A DNA stretch of 35,913 nt from an uncultured Lachnospiraceae bacterium (lineage in GTDB: Bacteria; Bacillota; Clostridia; Lachnospirales; Lachnospiraceae). The DNA lies in assembly GCA_902768735.1 (NCBI GenBank), contig CACXMK010000017.1:1-35913 (forward strand), given 5' to 3'. Positions 1-7,210 of this stretch are shown piece after piece; positions within the stretch are counted from its first letter, which is position 1; each line of letters opens with the position of its first letter. A model generated the notes under the pieces. That model was not told the DNA's origin and made no database searches. It was given only the letters and a program-made list of their open reading frames with translations. Made by a program: the position numbers and the translations under genes.

Positions 1-575
1 TCTTTGGAATACACGACTTTCAGTTTCCGGACGCCGCGCTTTTTCAGCTCACGGCGCATCACGCGGGCGAGCGGGTCCACAGAAGTCTTATAAATGTCGG
101 CCACCTCGAATTTCGAGGGATCGAGCTTGTTTCCCGCCCCCATGCTGCTGATCACCGGAACGCCGGCTTTCTGAGCGCGGAGGATGATCTCTATTTTGGC
201 AGTGATCGTGTCCACCGCATCAACGACGTAGTTGTACTGCGTGAAGTCAAACCGGTCCGCCGTCTCCGGCAGGTAAAAACACTTGCTCTGCGTCACCTGC
301 GCCTCCGGGTTGATGTCGCGGATGCGCGCGGCCATCGCCTCGGTCTTGTCGCAGCCGATGGTCTGCATGGTCGCGATGATCTGGCGGTTGAGATTCGTGA
401 TGCTGACCTGATCCTTGTCGATCAGCTCGAACGATCCCACGCCGCTTCGCGCCAGCGCCTCCGTGACGTAGCCGCCGACGCCGCCGATGCCAAAAACCGC
501 CACCCGGCTATTCTCAAGTATTTCCATCGCTTCTTCGCCGAGAAGCAGCGCGGTGCGCGAGAACTGGTTTTCCAA
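1..575 (-). CDS. tcdA: tRNA threonylcarbamoyladenosine dehydratase TcdA (ThiF/E1-like), 3' end cut by window edge
   Basis: The first 191 residues are present and the C-terminus lies outside the window. The family activates tRNA t6A37 with ATP and cyclises it to ct6A. Visible features: an N-terminal Rossmann motif VAVFGIGGVGGYV (nucleotide binding), then ELIDKDQVSITNLNRQ, the E1-family strand carrying the ATP-site Asp, Asn and Arg, and a VDAVDT stretch. The start is taken as TTG at 575: a GGAGG lies six to seven bases upstream and no ATG fits. Proteins of this subfamily are about 230-270 residues, so about a quarter is missing. Other ThiF-family members (MoeB, ThiF) are possible, but the IGGVGGYVTEALARSG run and the ARVMRRELKKRGV segment are typical of TcdA/YgdL. 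Confidence 0.88.
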   Translation of the reverse strand, partial: MENQFSRTALLLGEEAMEILENSRVAVFGIGGVGGYVTEALARSGVGSFELIDKDQVSITNLNRQIIATMQTIGCDKTEAMAARIRDINPEAQVTQSKCFYLPETADRFDFTQYNYVVDAVDTITAKIEIILRAQKAGVPVISSMGAGNKLDPSKFEVADIYKTSVDPLARVMRRELKKRGVRKLKVVYSK

Positions 576-708
576 TTTGATGCCTCCGTTGGGGATGTCC
601 TTTATCGCAGCCCCGTGTCCCTGGGCTGCTGTTGCTTTTCGCGGGGATTTGTCGTCATTGTAACACTTTTTTTCAATGATTTATATATGGTACACACTTG
701 CTTGTTGG

Positions 709-831
709 TTGACGTTTCAGTTGACGTTTACCCCGCCTTAACGTCAGCCTGGCGTCAAATGACAGCCAGACACTAGCTTTTTTACGTTTCAGTTGACGTT
801 TACCCCGCCTTAGCGTCAGCCTGACGTCAAA
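709..831. repeat. TGACGT cluster A: two 48-bp direct repeats, 72-bp period
   Basis: Copy 1 is at 712-759 and copy 2 at 784-831, with two mismatches over 48 bases. Each copy contains TTGACGTTTACC, a central CGTCAGCC, and a terminal CGTCAA that is the inverted complement of the opening TTGACG. In copy 2 the ends form TTGACGT ... ACGTCAA, a perfect 7-bp dyad. An extra TTGACG sits at 709-714. The region lies upstream of an exported lipoprotein gene. The same motif vocabulary recurs at 13775-13893 and 25514-25566. Likely operators for a dimeric regulator or a dispersed palindromic repeat; function inferred only. Confidence 0.65.
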
Positions 832-886
832 ATAAGCAGCCAATAGTATCACTCAGCGCCAATTGCCTCAAGTCCCCCCCAAAAAC

Positions 887-916
887 TTGCCTCCCCTTCC
901 CCCGATATGCTATACT
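887..916 (+). promoter_or_regulatory. Promoter of the two-repeat lipoprotein gene (extended -10)
   Basis: -35-like TTGCCT at 887-892, 18-bp spacer, and -10 TATACT at 911-916 preceded by TGC (extended -10). The transcript would start near 923 and carry a leader of about 70 bases with an AAGGAGG at 981-987. The same ATGCTATACT-type extended -10 (GTGCTATACT) precedes the transglutaminase gene. Confidence 0.55.
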
Positions 917-995
917 CAAATACGGAAACGGCCGTTTCATCTGACGTGAAGCCTATACAGTTTCAGTTTTCCTTACAACTAAGGAGGTTTTACGC

Positions 996-2108
996 ATGAT
1001 GAAAAAATCTGCCGTTCTTTTTTTGCTCATTTTTGCAACTCTTTCTTCCATTTTGTTTACAAGCTGCGGCCCGGGCCAAAACACAGCGTCAGGCACGCAA
1101 GAGTCACAAGCAAGCCCCACCGCGCAACCAGTCCCCGATTCACCAAAAGCTTCTGACACACAAGCAGCATCCAAGACGCCCGAAGGAAGCGCCGCCATCC
1201 CCGACACCAATGAATCCGCCGTCAGCAATTGGGGCGTCGCAGACGCCCCGAAATCAGGTTCCGGTGGCAACACCGAAAGCACCAACACCTACTCCCAAAT
1301 CCTGGTCGACCGGGAGGATCTGTTTTTTGCCATTGGGGAGGTGCGCGCCGACGACACACTCGGCTACGGCTGGAAGGTATACATCGAAAACCGCACAGCC
1401 AAGAACCTGATGTTCTCCTTTGAGAAGGTCGCCGTGAACGACGTGATGTGCGACCCGTACTGGGCGGAAGTCGTCGCGGCCGGCAAAAAGGGCAACTGCG
1501 AGATCACCTGGATGCGCGACGCGCTTAAGGAGCGCCGGATCGACGAGGTCTCGAAGGTCGACTTCACGCTGAACGTCTACAACGACGACGATTACATGGA
1601 AGCGCCGCTCATGCACGACCCTTTCACGGTCTATCCGACTGCCGACAGCCCATCAGCCACTTCCGGCGATGCCAAAACACCGCCCGCCTCCGCCTCGCCG
1701 CAACAGCCGGGCCCCGGCCAGACTGCCGGAGGCAGCTTCCCCGCCCGGCAGTCCGCCGAAACCGATCAGGTACTTATTAATAATGAAGATTGTCTCATTG
1801 TTGTGACGGGTTTTGACCCCGACAACAGCTGGGGATATGCCGTGCGCCTGTATCTTTGCAACAGGACAGACCGGGACCTGATCTTCAGTGTAGAGAATTC
1901 TTCTGTCAACGAGATCATGTGCGAGCCGTACTGGGCCGAGATCGTCACAGCCGGAAAGTCTGCAATTTCGACGATCCTGTGGGATAAAGCCGCCCTGAAT
2001 GAAAATAAGATTGAAGAAGTGAAGGAGATCTCCCTCCCGATGAGGGTCTGCTCAGACAACAACGTCGAGGATCTGTATGTCGACGAGACATTTACGCTAA
2101 AGCCCTGA
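996..2108 (+). CDS. Lipoprotein with two homologous ~95-residue extracytoplasmic repeats
   Basis: 370 residues. A type II signal peptide ends in a lipobox (FTSC, Cys24), so the mature protein should be lipid-anchored outside the membrane. A Ser/Thr/Pro/Ala-rich linker (about 25-100) is followed by repeat 1 (about 102-215), a second low-complexity linker, and repeat 2 (about 255-370). Both repeats share NDVMC/NEIMC and the block PYWAE(V/I)V.AGK, with Gly-Tyr followed by a beta strand, so an internal duplication is clear. I do not recognise the repeat as a named domain; its beta-rich alternation suggests an Ig-like or similar sandwich. The start is the first of two ATGs (996, 999), with AAGGAGG eight bases upstream. 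The gene is monocistronic with its own promoter and terminator. Confidence 0.85.
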   Translation: MMKKSAVLFLLIFATLSSILFTSCGPGQNTASGTQESQASPTAQPVPDSPKASDTQAASKTPEGSAAIPDTNESAVSNWGVADAPKSGSGGNTESTNTYSQILVDREDLFFAIGEVRADDTLGYGWKVYIENRTAKNLMFSFEKVAVNDVMCDPYWAEVVAAGKKGNCEITWMRDALKERRIDEVSKVDFTLNVYNDDDYMEAPLMHDPFTVYPTADSPSATSGDAKTPPASASPQQPGPGQTAGGSFPARQSAETDQVLINNEDCLIVVTGFDPDNSWGYAVRLYLCNRTDRDLIFSVENSSVNEIMCEPYWAEIVTAGKSAISTILWDKAALNENKIEEVKEISLPMRVCSDNNVEDLYVDETFTLKP

Positions 2109-2168
2109 AGGCAGAGCCGCCGCTAAAAACGCAAAAAGAAAAACACAAAAAAGAAAAACGCAAAAAGA

Positions 2169-2200
2169 AAACCGGCTGTGATCAGCAGCCGGTTTCTTCT
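2169..2200 (+). terminator. Rho-independent terminator after the lipoprotein gene
   Basis: AAACCGGCTG (2169-2178) pairs perfectly with CAGCCGGTTT (2186-2195) around a 7-nt loop, followed by TTTCTTCT. It is preceded by an A-rich direct repeat (AAAAACGCAAAAAGAAAAAC-like, about 2125-2168). Confidence 0.85.
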
Positions 2201-2296
2201 AGGGGATGTTAATATTTAGGGGGGTAATTTGTGAATGAAGCTTTGTGTTGCTTACATGATGTATAGTAACACTTGTTTTTGGGGATAGATAGATAT

Positions 2297-2330
2297 TTTT
2301 TTGACATACTTTAGGTCATTTTTGACATTT
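2297..2330 (+). promoter_or_regulatory. Two direct TTTTTGACAT repeats, 21 bp apart, upstream of the araC-type gene
   Basis: TTTTTTGACAT (TTGACA at 2301-2306) and TTTTTGACAT (TTGACA at 2322-2327) lie exactly 21 bp apart, two helical turns on the same face. AraC-family proteins characteristically bind such direct repeats, so this is a candidate autoregulatory operator. Either TTGACA could also be the -35 box, but the downstream -10 is poor (TATTTT/TGATAC). Confidence 0.45.
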
Positions 2331-2375
2331 TAAACTATTTTATTTTCTGATACAGTGGATATATGGAGGTGCAAT

Positions 2376-3221
2376 ATGTCAGATAAGATCTATTCCCAGA
2401 ATTACGACATACACGAACAGGGCGTCCTTGTGGAGTACAGGACCTCTGCGGCATATAAGCCCGCCCATTGGCACGACTCGCTGGAGCTGGTCTATGTTTT
2501 GAACGGGAGTGCGAGTTACTATCTGGAGGGGACAGAGCACAAGCTTGTCAGCGGCGAGTTCATCGTCGCCGACGCCGGCCAGATCCACGAAGCCCGATGC
2601 ACGCAGACTTACATGTTCATCGTGATCCGCATCGACGAGGTCCTCATCGAGCAGCTGATGGACAACAAGCGGAACTTCCAGATCATCTGCAGCCGCGCGG
2701 AGCTGACTGACGAGCTCCTCCCCGCGTACCTCGAGATCTGCGATTGCATTAAGAAGCTCGTGCCGCTCCATGTCCGGCAGCCCGTCGGTTACAGGATCGC
2801 GCGGCAGTCGATCGTGCTCGACATCCTCTACCGGCTGATCTCGAACTTCTCCATTCCGATGCTCAAAGAAGACCTTCCGGAGCCCGCCCACAACCTGCAG
2901 CGGATCAGGGAGATCGTATCCTACATCGACAAGCACTATTCGGAACCGCTCTCGCTGGAAGAGATCGCGGACGAATTCGGCCTTAACAGCGACTACTTCA
3001 GCCGCATGTTCCGCCAAAACATTGGCATCCCCTTCACCCGTCACGTCAACCATGTGCGGCTGGCGCATATCTACCACGATATCTGTACGACCGACGAACC
3101 GATCCTCGAGATCCTGGACAAGCACGGGTTTACCAATTATAAGCTGTTCAGCCGCATGTTCAAGGACGTCTACGGCGGCACGCCGCGTGAAGTCCGCCGC
3201 CTTGCGCGGGCTGAGAAGTGA
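2376..3221 (+). CDS. AraC-family transcriptional regulator with N-terminal cupin sensor domain
   Basis: 281 residues. The N-terminal cupin-like sensor domain (about 1-140) shows HWHDSLELVYVLNG, a Gly-rich turn and an IHEARC strand, typical of sugar- or metabolite-responsive AraC regulators. The C-terminal double helix-turn-helix (about 180-278) contains LSLEEIADEFGLNSDYFSR and GFTNYKLFSRMFKDVYG.TP, the second helix being the family signature. ATG 2376 has GGAGGT five bases upstream; a GTG in frame at 2355 lacks a ribosome binding site. No transporter or catabolic operon is adjacent, so the regulon cannot be guessed from context. A tandem direct-repeat site upstream suggests autoregulation. 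Confidence 0.92.
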   Translation: MSDKIYSQNYDIHEQGVLVEYRTSAAYKPAHWHDSLELVYVLNGSASYYLEGTEHKLVSGEFIVADAGQIHEARCTQTYMFIVIRIDEVLIEQLMDNKRNFQIICSRAELTDELLPAYLEICDCIKKLVPLHVRQPVGYRIARQSIVLDILYRLISNFSIPMLKEDLPEPAHNLQRIREIVSYIDKHYSEPLSLEEIADEFGLNSDYFSRMFRQNIGIPFTRHVNHVRLAHIYHDICTTDEPILEILDKHGFTNYKLFSRMFKDVYGGTPREVRRLARAEK

Positions 3222-3252
3222 TTTCTTCAAACAGCAGATCAGACAAGCTTAT

Positions 3253-3294
3253 AAAAAAGCCCTCCCGGCACTGCCTGCCGGAAGGGCTTTTCTT
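3253..3294. terminator. Bidirectional terminator between the AraC gene and the NUDIX gene
   Basis: AAAAGCCCT-C-CCGGCA pairs with TGCCGG-A-AGGGCTTTT around a 5-nt loop. There is a T-run at 3288-3291 on the plus strand, and the A-run at 3253-3258 gives a U-tract on the minus strand. It serves both converging genes. Confidence 0.88.
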
Positions 3295-3320
3295 ATCTCT
3301 CCGCCATATACCCAGGATAT

Positions 3321-3824
3321 TCAATTCAGAAAATGATATTCCCCGTCAAAGAAGCCGTTGAGGAACGCCTGCGCCAGCGACTTGTCCCGGACATTCGCGC
3401 GCGCCTCCTCAACGCTGAACCACTTGTAGGCATCGATCTCCGTGTTCGGGTGCTCCGCGCCGTCGTCCACGATCGCGGTGAAGTTGAGCATCAGTGTATT
3501 GGAGGGGGCAAAATAGTGACTCCTGTTGAAGTGGCATTCCAGCACTTCGAGTCCCATTTCTTCACTGATCTCCCTGCGCACGGCGTCTTCAGCATCTTCC
3601 CCCTTGTTGATGTAGCCGGCCACCAGGATATAGGAGTCCCTTCCGTACTGTTTAATAAGAAGAACTTTGTCCAATTCCTTGTTCATGACGACCATGCTGA
3701 CCGCCGTACTATAAACGGGAAACCTAAATTCCTCGCAGGTCGGGCAGTAGGGGACCATCCCCTCTCCCATCAGATATTTCTCGTCCAGCTTCGTGCCGCA
3801 GTGCATGCAATACTTCATTTCCAT
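3321..3824 (-). CDS. NUDIX hydrolase with N-terminal zinc ribbon (NudC / NADH pyrophosphatase-like)
   Basis: 167 residues. A zinc ribbon comes first (C6-x2-C9 and C27-x2-C30), then a NUDIX fold. The NUDIX box is complete: G70-x5-E76-x7-R84-E85-I-x-E88-E89-x-G91-L92, binding Mg2+ and the diphosphate. After it, SHYFAPSNTLML corresponds to the SQPWPFPxSLM motif of NADH pyrophosphatases/NAD decapping enzymes, which argues for an NADH- or NAD-RNA-type substrate, although the Gln-Pro-Trp residues are replaced. ATG 3824 follows GGGGGA by eight bases; an in-frame upstream start at 3878 would overlap the neighbour's terminator and is rejected. Confidence 0.87.
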   Translation of the reverse strand: MEMKYCMHCGTKLDEKYLMGEGMVPYCPTCEEFRFPVYSTAVSMVVMNKELDKVLLIKQYGRDSYILVAGYINKGEDAEDAVRREISEEMGLEVLECHFNRSHYFAPSNTLMLNFTAIVDDGAEHPNTEIDAYKWFSVEEARANVRDKSLAQAFLNGFFDGEYHFLN

Positions 3825-3875
3825 GATCACATTCCCCCAGGTGGCTTTTGCTGTTTCTTTGCACTCATTATACAA

Positions 3876-3902
3876 CAAAAAAAGAGCGCTGAACGCTCTT
3901 TT
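3876..3902 (-). terminator. Terminator of the 62-residue gene
   Basis: On the minus strand AAAAGAGCG, a 5-nt loop and CGCTCTTTT form a 9-bp perfect stem followed by a run of T (complement of 3876-3883). It separates the small gene from the NUDIX gene. Confidence 0.85.
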
Positions 3903-3914
3903 AATGTCTTGGGC

Positions 3915-4103
3915 TCATTTGTTCCCGGCCTTGCGGGTGCCCGGTACCAAACTCTGCAGAAAGCGCCTGACGTTTCCTGCCGCTCCGCTTTGCTTCTGCA
4001 ACAGATTTCGGGAGTGCTGTTTTGCCTTTTCCAAAGTCGCTTCCGTCTTTCCGGCATCTGTCGCCGCGGTCCCCTCGAAACTGTAGAGTTCTGTATACAT
4101 CAT
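3915..4103 (-). CDS. Small helical protein of unknown function (62 aa)
   Basis: I do not recognise this protein. It begins with tandem ATGs (4103, 4100) after GGAGGAAA, with six bases to the first ATG. It ends just before a strong terminator and has one of the best promoters in the window, so it is very probably real. The sequence is basic and predicted helical (a Lys/Gln/Arg-rich middle, KAKQHSRNLLQKQSG), with no signal peptide, membrane helix or Cys. The isolated, strongly promoted transcription unit with palindromes at the start site suggests a regulated small protein. Confidence 0.7.
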   Translation of the reverse strand: MMYTELYSFEGTAATDAGKTEATLEKAKQHSRNLLQKQSGAAGNVRRFLQSLVPGTRKAGNK

Positions 4104-4123
4104 GTTACATTTCCTCCGATTGA

Positions 4124-4174
4124 CAGTAACCCTTTACTGGTTACAATCATAACATTTTTGTAACAATTTGTAAA
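4124..4174 (-). promoter_or_regulatory. Strong sigma-A promoter with nested palindromes at the start site
   Basis: On the minus strand -35 TTTACA (4174-4169), a 17-bp spacer and -10 TATGAT (4151-4146) each have one mismatch to consensus. Just downstream, at the expected start, two overlapping dyads occur: GTAACC-N7-GGTTAC (4126-4144) and CAGTAA-N4-TTACTG (4124-4139). Dyads at +1 are typical repressor sites. Confidence 0.65.
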
Positions 4175-4271
4175 TATTTTTTAAATAATTTACGAAATAT
4201 TTTAAGTGTGCCTTATTTGCTGCCAAAACACTGCTCACCGCGCTGTCATTGCTTCTCACCGGCAGCGAATC

Positions 4272-4339
4272 GCCTCCGGACACAGGTGCTGAATATTACA
4301 CCCGCATTGCCTCCGGAAACAAGTGCTGAATATTACACC
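4272..4339 (-). repeat. 37-bp-period tandem duplication covering the stop codon of the C39-like gene
   Basis: Two 31-bp units (4272-4302 and 4309-4339) match at 29 of 31 positions. The gene-proximal unit contains the terminal GTG-TAA of the peptidase gene (stop at 4333-4335), so the stop codon is duplicated in a different reading frame. Confidence 0.8.
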
Positions 4340-4923
4340 GGCCTCTCTCTCCTCGCGATCACCGTGCACAGCGTGAACATCGCCTCGCCCGCGGGAAGCT
4401 CATGGATCCTGCCGATCCAGCCGTCCGCGACCCGGAGGATGAGCTTTCCGTCGACAACGCGATAGCCGTAACACAGCATGTGATGGTTTCCGTAGACAGG
4501 GTGGCGGTGCACCTCGAGATACAGGATCGCGCCTTTGTCCAGTTCCGTCGCGATGCGGTTCGGCGTCGCGAGGTACGGTCCCCTGACTTTGTAGTTCGTC
4601 AGTCCGCATCTTCTGAGGCAGAGTCCGATAAAGACCGGCGCCAAAAGATCCGAGGTCCCGCCGAAACGTTTCAGGAGATCCGCGTTCATATAGAGAAGGC
4701 GTTTTCCCCCGACCCGGGCGACCCACCGGAAGACTTCCTCCGGGTTTTGGCTCAGAGGCTTTCCTTCGAGCCGCGAAAGCGTGTAGAGCAGGTTCGTGAC
4801 TGCGGTCGGCCCGCAGTGCCGCCGGTAGCTCCTGTCGAGTTTCGCGAACATTCCGGTCGTAAAGCTGTATTCATTTCCCGCAAAGAGCGCCGCTCCTTTG
4901 TGTTCATCTCCTACGATCACCAT
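4333..4923 (-). CDS. Papain-fold (peptidase C39-like) protein, cytoplasmic
   Basis: 196 residues, no signal peptide. A candidate catalytic Cys37 lies in YRRHCGPTAVTNLL, the typical start of the core helix in C39-like proteases. A His (147/148) lies in GNHHMLCYGYR, and Asp167 in VADGW completes a Cys-His-Asp/Asn triad. No ABC transporter or leader substrate is nearby, so a bacteriocin-processing role is not indicated. It starts 68 bp after the 3D-domain gene on the same strand and is probably cotranscribed. ATG 4923 follows a weak GGGAG thirteen bases upstream, and an in-frame stop precedes it. Hydrolase activity is inferred from residues only. Confidence 0.65.
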   Translation of the reverse strand: MVIVGDEHKGAALFAGNEYSFTTGMFAKLDRSYRRHCGPTAVTNLLYTLSRLEGKPLSQNPEEVFRWVARVGGKRLLYMNADLLKRFGGTSDLLAPVFIGLCLRRCGLTNYKVRGPYLATPNRIATELDKGAILYLEVHRHPVYGNHHMLCYGYRVVDGKLILRVADGWIGRIHELPAGEAMFTLCTVIARRERPV

Positions 4924-4942
4924 GACACTGCATTCACTCCCG

Positions 4943-5006
4943 CGCTCACCGCGTCACCGCAGAACCTGCGGCTCCGCGCCGATTCAGACGCTTACCATGT
5001 CACCGC
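4943..5006 (-). repeat. Degenerate 18-bp duplication at the stop of the 3D-domain gene
   Basis: The 18 bases at 4989-5006, which contain the terminal ACA-TGG-TAA, recur at 4943-4960 with three mismatches (46-bp period); there the stop equivalent is TGA. It is an older-looking version of the stop-codon duplications at other genes here. Confidence 0.4.
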
Positions 5007-6062
5007 TATATCGAGCTGGTTCGGATTTCCCGCCGCGAACCCGCCGGTGTCCACGACGATGCAGGTTCCCAGGCTGCACTCGACGAGCGATCCGAAGGGA
5101 TGGACGCTCAGGTTCGCCGCGCACATAATGTAGTCGCCGAACATCTTCACGCCGTCATTTCTGACCCACACGTCGTAATAATAGCCTCTGCGGTTCATGT
5201 TCCTGACGCATCCGCTCATGTTGAGGTTGTAATAGGTCTCCTTCCCGGAAGGGCCGTAAACAGATCCGTTTCTCCGATTGAGGACCGGGCCGTCCCAGTA
5301 ATAGCTTCTGGTCTGGTTGGCCAGTTCCGACCTGCGGCTCTCCTTGAGGGCCTGCTCCCATTCCTCTTTGCCTTCCGCCGCCTTCTCGGCGATGCTCTCT
5401 TCCTGCTCCTGCCTGCTCTGCGCCTCGGTTTCTTCCTTTCTGAGGTCGTCTTCTTTCATCGCTTCGATGACATCCGGATCCCTCGTGATCACGGAGCTGT
5501 CCAGATAGCCGATCCCGCCATCGATCGTGACTTCCCAATACTGAAGGGAATTGCTTCCCGTGAGCAGGACCGACGCGTATTTGTCGAGCTGCGCGATCGC
5601 TTCTGCCTCATCGAAGGGCTCCGCCCTGACCGCTGTAGCTTCCGTCACATAGACGATCGCGTTTTCATCGTCGAACAGGTATGTGTTGTCAAAAACCGCT
5701 CCGATGGCACTCTTGTCCATCTCCGCCGCGCCGCTGTCCGACGGGAACTGCAGCATATCTTCCGCTGCGTCGGCGATATCCTGTGCCAGCTGTTCATCGC
5801 TGATCTCGTTTGAAATCTCTTCTGAGAGGCCCGTCGCGCCTAAGTCCGCGTCCTCGGACGGCTGCGCCGCATTTCCAAAGGAATCCTCTGCATTTCCGAT
5901 CGAATCCTCATCATCCGCAGACATTTCCTGCCCCGCTGCCGTCGTCCCCTCTCCGGTCGTCTCCGAAGCTCTTGCCATAAGCCCGAATCCCGCGCCCGCC
6001 GACATCATGATCGCCGCCGACAGAGCCACGGAAAGCATCCGGGAAACTAACTGTTTTCTCAT
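4992..6062 (-). CDS. Secreted cell-wall protein: SH3-like region, coiled coil, C-terminal 3D domain
   Basis: 356 residues. A signal peptide (about 1-32, ending MARAS) is followed by an acidic Asp/Glu/Ser linker. Residues about 135-190 hold an SH3-like segment (IVYVTEATAVRAEP ... YWEVTIDGGIGYLDSS), then a Glu/Lys/Gln-rich coiled coil (about 200-245). The C-terminal 3D domain (about 295-356) shows IMCAANLSVHPFGS, VVDTGGFAAGN and QLDIAVTW, the three Asp positions of wall-active lytic proteins related to MltA/Rpf. It probably acts on or near peptidoglycan. ATG 6062 follows GTGGAGGAATAG. Downstream lies a C39-like protein. Confidence 0.82.
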   Translation of the reverse strand: MRKQLVSRMLSVALSAAIMMSAGAGFGLMARASETTGEGTTAAGQEMSADDEDSIGNAEDSFGNAAQPSEDADLGATGLSEEISNEISDEQLAQDIADAAEDMLQFPSDSGAAEMDKSAIGAVFDNTYLFDDENAIVYVTEATAVRAEPFDEAEAIAQLDKYASVLLTGSNSLQYWEVTIDGGIGYLDSSVITRDPDVIEAMKEDDLRKEETEAQSRQEQEESIAEKAAEGKEEWEQALKESRRSELANQTRSYYWDGPVLNRRNGSVYGPSGKETYYNLNMSGCVRNMNRRGYYYDVWVRNDGVKMFGDYIMCAANLSVHPFGSLVECSLGTCIVVDTGGFAAGNPNQLDIAVTW

Positions 6063-6207
6063 CTATTCCTCCACTTTTGATCCGTTTCCGGTAAAAATTC
6101 TGTAAAAAACACAGCTATTTTACCATCTACGTCTCAAAAATGTGGGAATTTGCAATTTCTTAATACTTTTTAAGAGAATGTTTATAATCTCGGACCGGCG
6201 CCCGGGT

Positions 6208-6272
6208 GCGCCGCACAGCGCCCGCTCACGCCGCACAGTGCCTGCTCACGCCGCATAGCGCCCGCTCACGCC
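6208..6272 (-). repeat. 20-bp tandem repeat (about 3 copies) starting at the mscS stop codon
   Basis: Units at 6218-6237, 6238-6257 and 6258-6272 (partial), with a decayed fragment before them. The gene-proximal unit includes the GCG-TGA that ends the MscS gene (TGA = 6268-6266), so the stop codon has been copied three times in three different frames (20 mod 3 = 2). Confidence 0.85.
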
Positions 6273-7210
6273 ATCGTATCCAGATGCACATCCATCTGCG
6301 GGAACGGTATTTTGACATCGTTCGCATCGTAGCGGAGCTTTACTTCCTCGAGCACGTACCACTTGGACTTGAGGTATTCGGAGCCCTTGATGTATCCGAA
6401 CCCCTCGATCGTTACAGAGCTGTCGCCCAGCGCGCTCACGTGGACGTTGAGGTCGCTTTCTCTCTCCGGCAGGAACCCGGGGCAGCTTTTGTAGACCTCT
6501 TCCATGATCCGCTTCGCCTTTGCGATGTCAGAGTCGTAGCTGATACCCACCGCAATGTCGAGCCTTCGCACCGGCAAAGCCGACGCGTCAAAGACCGCCG
6601 AATTGGAGAGTGTTCCGTTCGGGATCGCCAGCGTCCTGTTATCGACCGTCGTCAGCGTTGTGTAGACCAGCCCGATCGTCTGTACCGTGCCGTCCCCGAA
6701 CGAGGTAGATACAAAATCTCCCACCTTGAACGGCCTCATGAGAAGGATCAAAATACCGCCGGCCACGTTCGACAGGCTTCCCTGCAGCGACATGCCGACC
6801 GCGAGGCCCATAGTGCCGAGGATCGTGACGATCGACGCGGTGTTGACGCCAAGCTGCGCCACGATCATAAAGAGCAGCAGCGCGGTGAGAATGAACTGGG
6901 CTGTATGTACAAGGAATGTGCTGACACCGACGTCAATACTGGTATGGGACAGGAACTTCTCGAATACCTTCGTCGCAATGCTGATCAGCCTTTTGCCGAC
7001 GAAATAAATAATGATCGCGGCGACGATATTAAAGGCCAGCGACTGCAGCGAAGGCGCCGCGGATTTCCAAAACTCCTGCAGCGCGCTGACGGAGATCTCC
7101 GTATCAGCGATCGAACTGATGTCCACATCCGTCACCAGACCTGACAGCGCGCCGGCGCGCATTCCTTGTTGTGCTGCGATGCCCATTCCATAAGCGATTG
7201 TTCTATACAC
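6266..7210 (-). CDS. mscS: Small-conductance mechanosensitive channel, MscS family
   Basis: About 314 residues. Helices at roughly 55-85 and 95-120 precede the pore helix TM3, which carries GLAVGMSLQGSLSNVAGG and then the beta-domain start ILLMRPFKVGDFV, the defining MscS signature. The soluble vestibule follows (VDNRTLAIPNGTLSNS is the conserved beta-domain motif). It opens on membrane tension during hypo-osmotic shock. I favour GTG 7210, which has AGGAGGG eight bases upstream and overlaps the preceding stop by 8 bp (translational coupling). ATG 7228 and TTG 7231 are in frame but lack a ribosome binding site. Confidence 0.93.
   Translation of the reverse strand: MYRTIAYGMGIAAQQGMRAGALSGLVTDVDISSIADTEISVSALQEFWKSAAPSLQSLAFNIVAAIIIYFVGKRLISIATKVFEKFLSHTSIDVGVSTFLVHTAQFILTALLLFMIVAQLGVNTASIVTILGTMGLAVGMSLQGSLSNVAGGILILLMRPFKVGDFVSTSFGDGTVQTIGLVYTTLTTVDNRTLAIPNGTLSNSAVFDASALPVRRLDIAVGISYDSDIAKAKRIMEEVYKSCPGFLPERESDLNVHVSALGDSSVTIEGFGYIKGSEYLKSKWYVLEEVKLRYDANDVKIPFPQMDVHLDTMA

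Larger units (their letters stand above)
576..995. other. 420-bp intergenic region between tcdA and the lipoprotein gene
   Basis: This is a divergent intergenic space. It holds an AT-rich stretch (about 655-705), two copies of a 48-bp TGACGT-rich repeat (712-831), a further CTGACGTGA at 941-949, and a good promoter for the lipoprotein gene (887-916). No open reading frame with a ribosome binding site was found. No convincing -35/-10 pair was found for tcdA. Confidence 0.6.

Noticed and set aside
2379-3230. 283-codon minus-strand frame opposite the AraC-type gene
   Set aside because: Shadow frame; the plus-strand protein has complete family motifs and a ribosome binding site.
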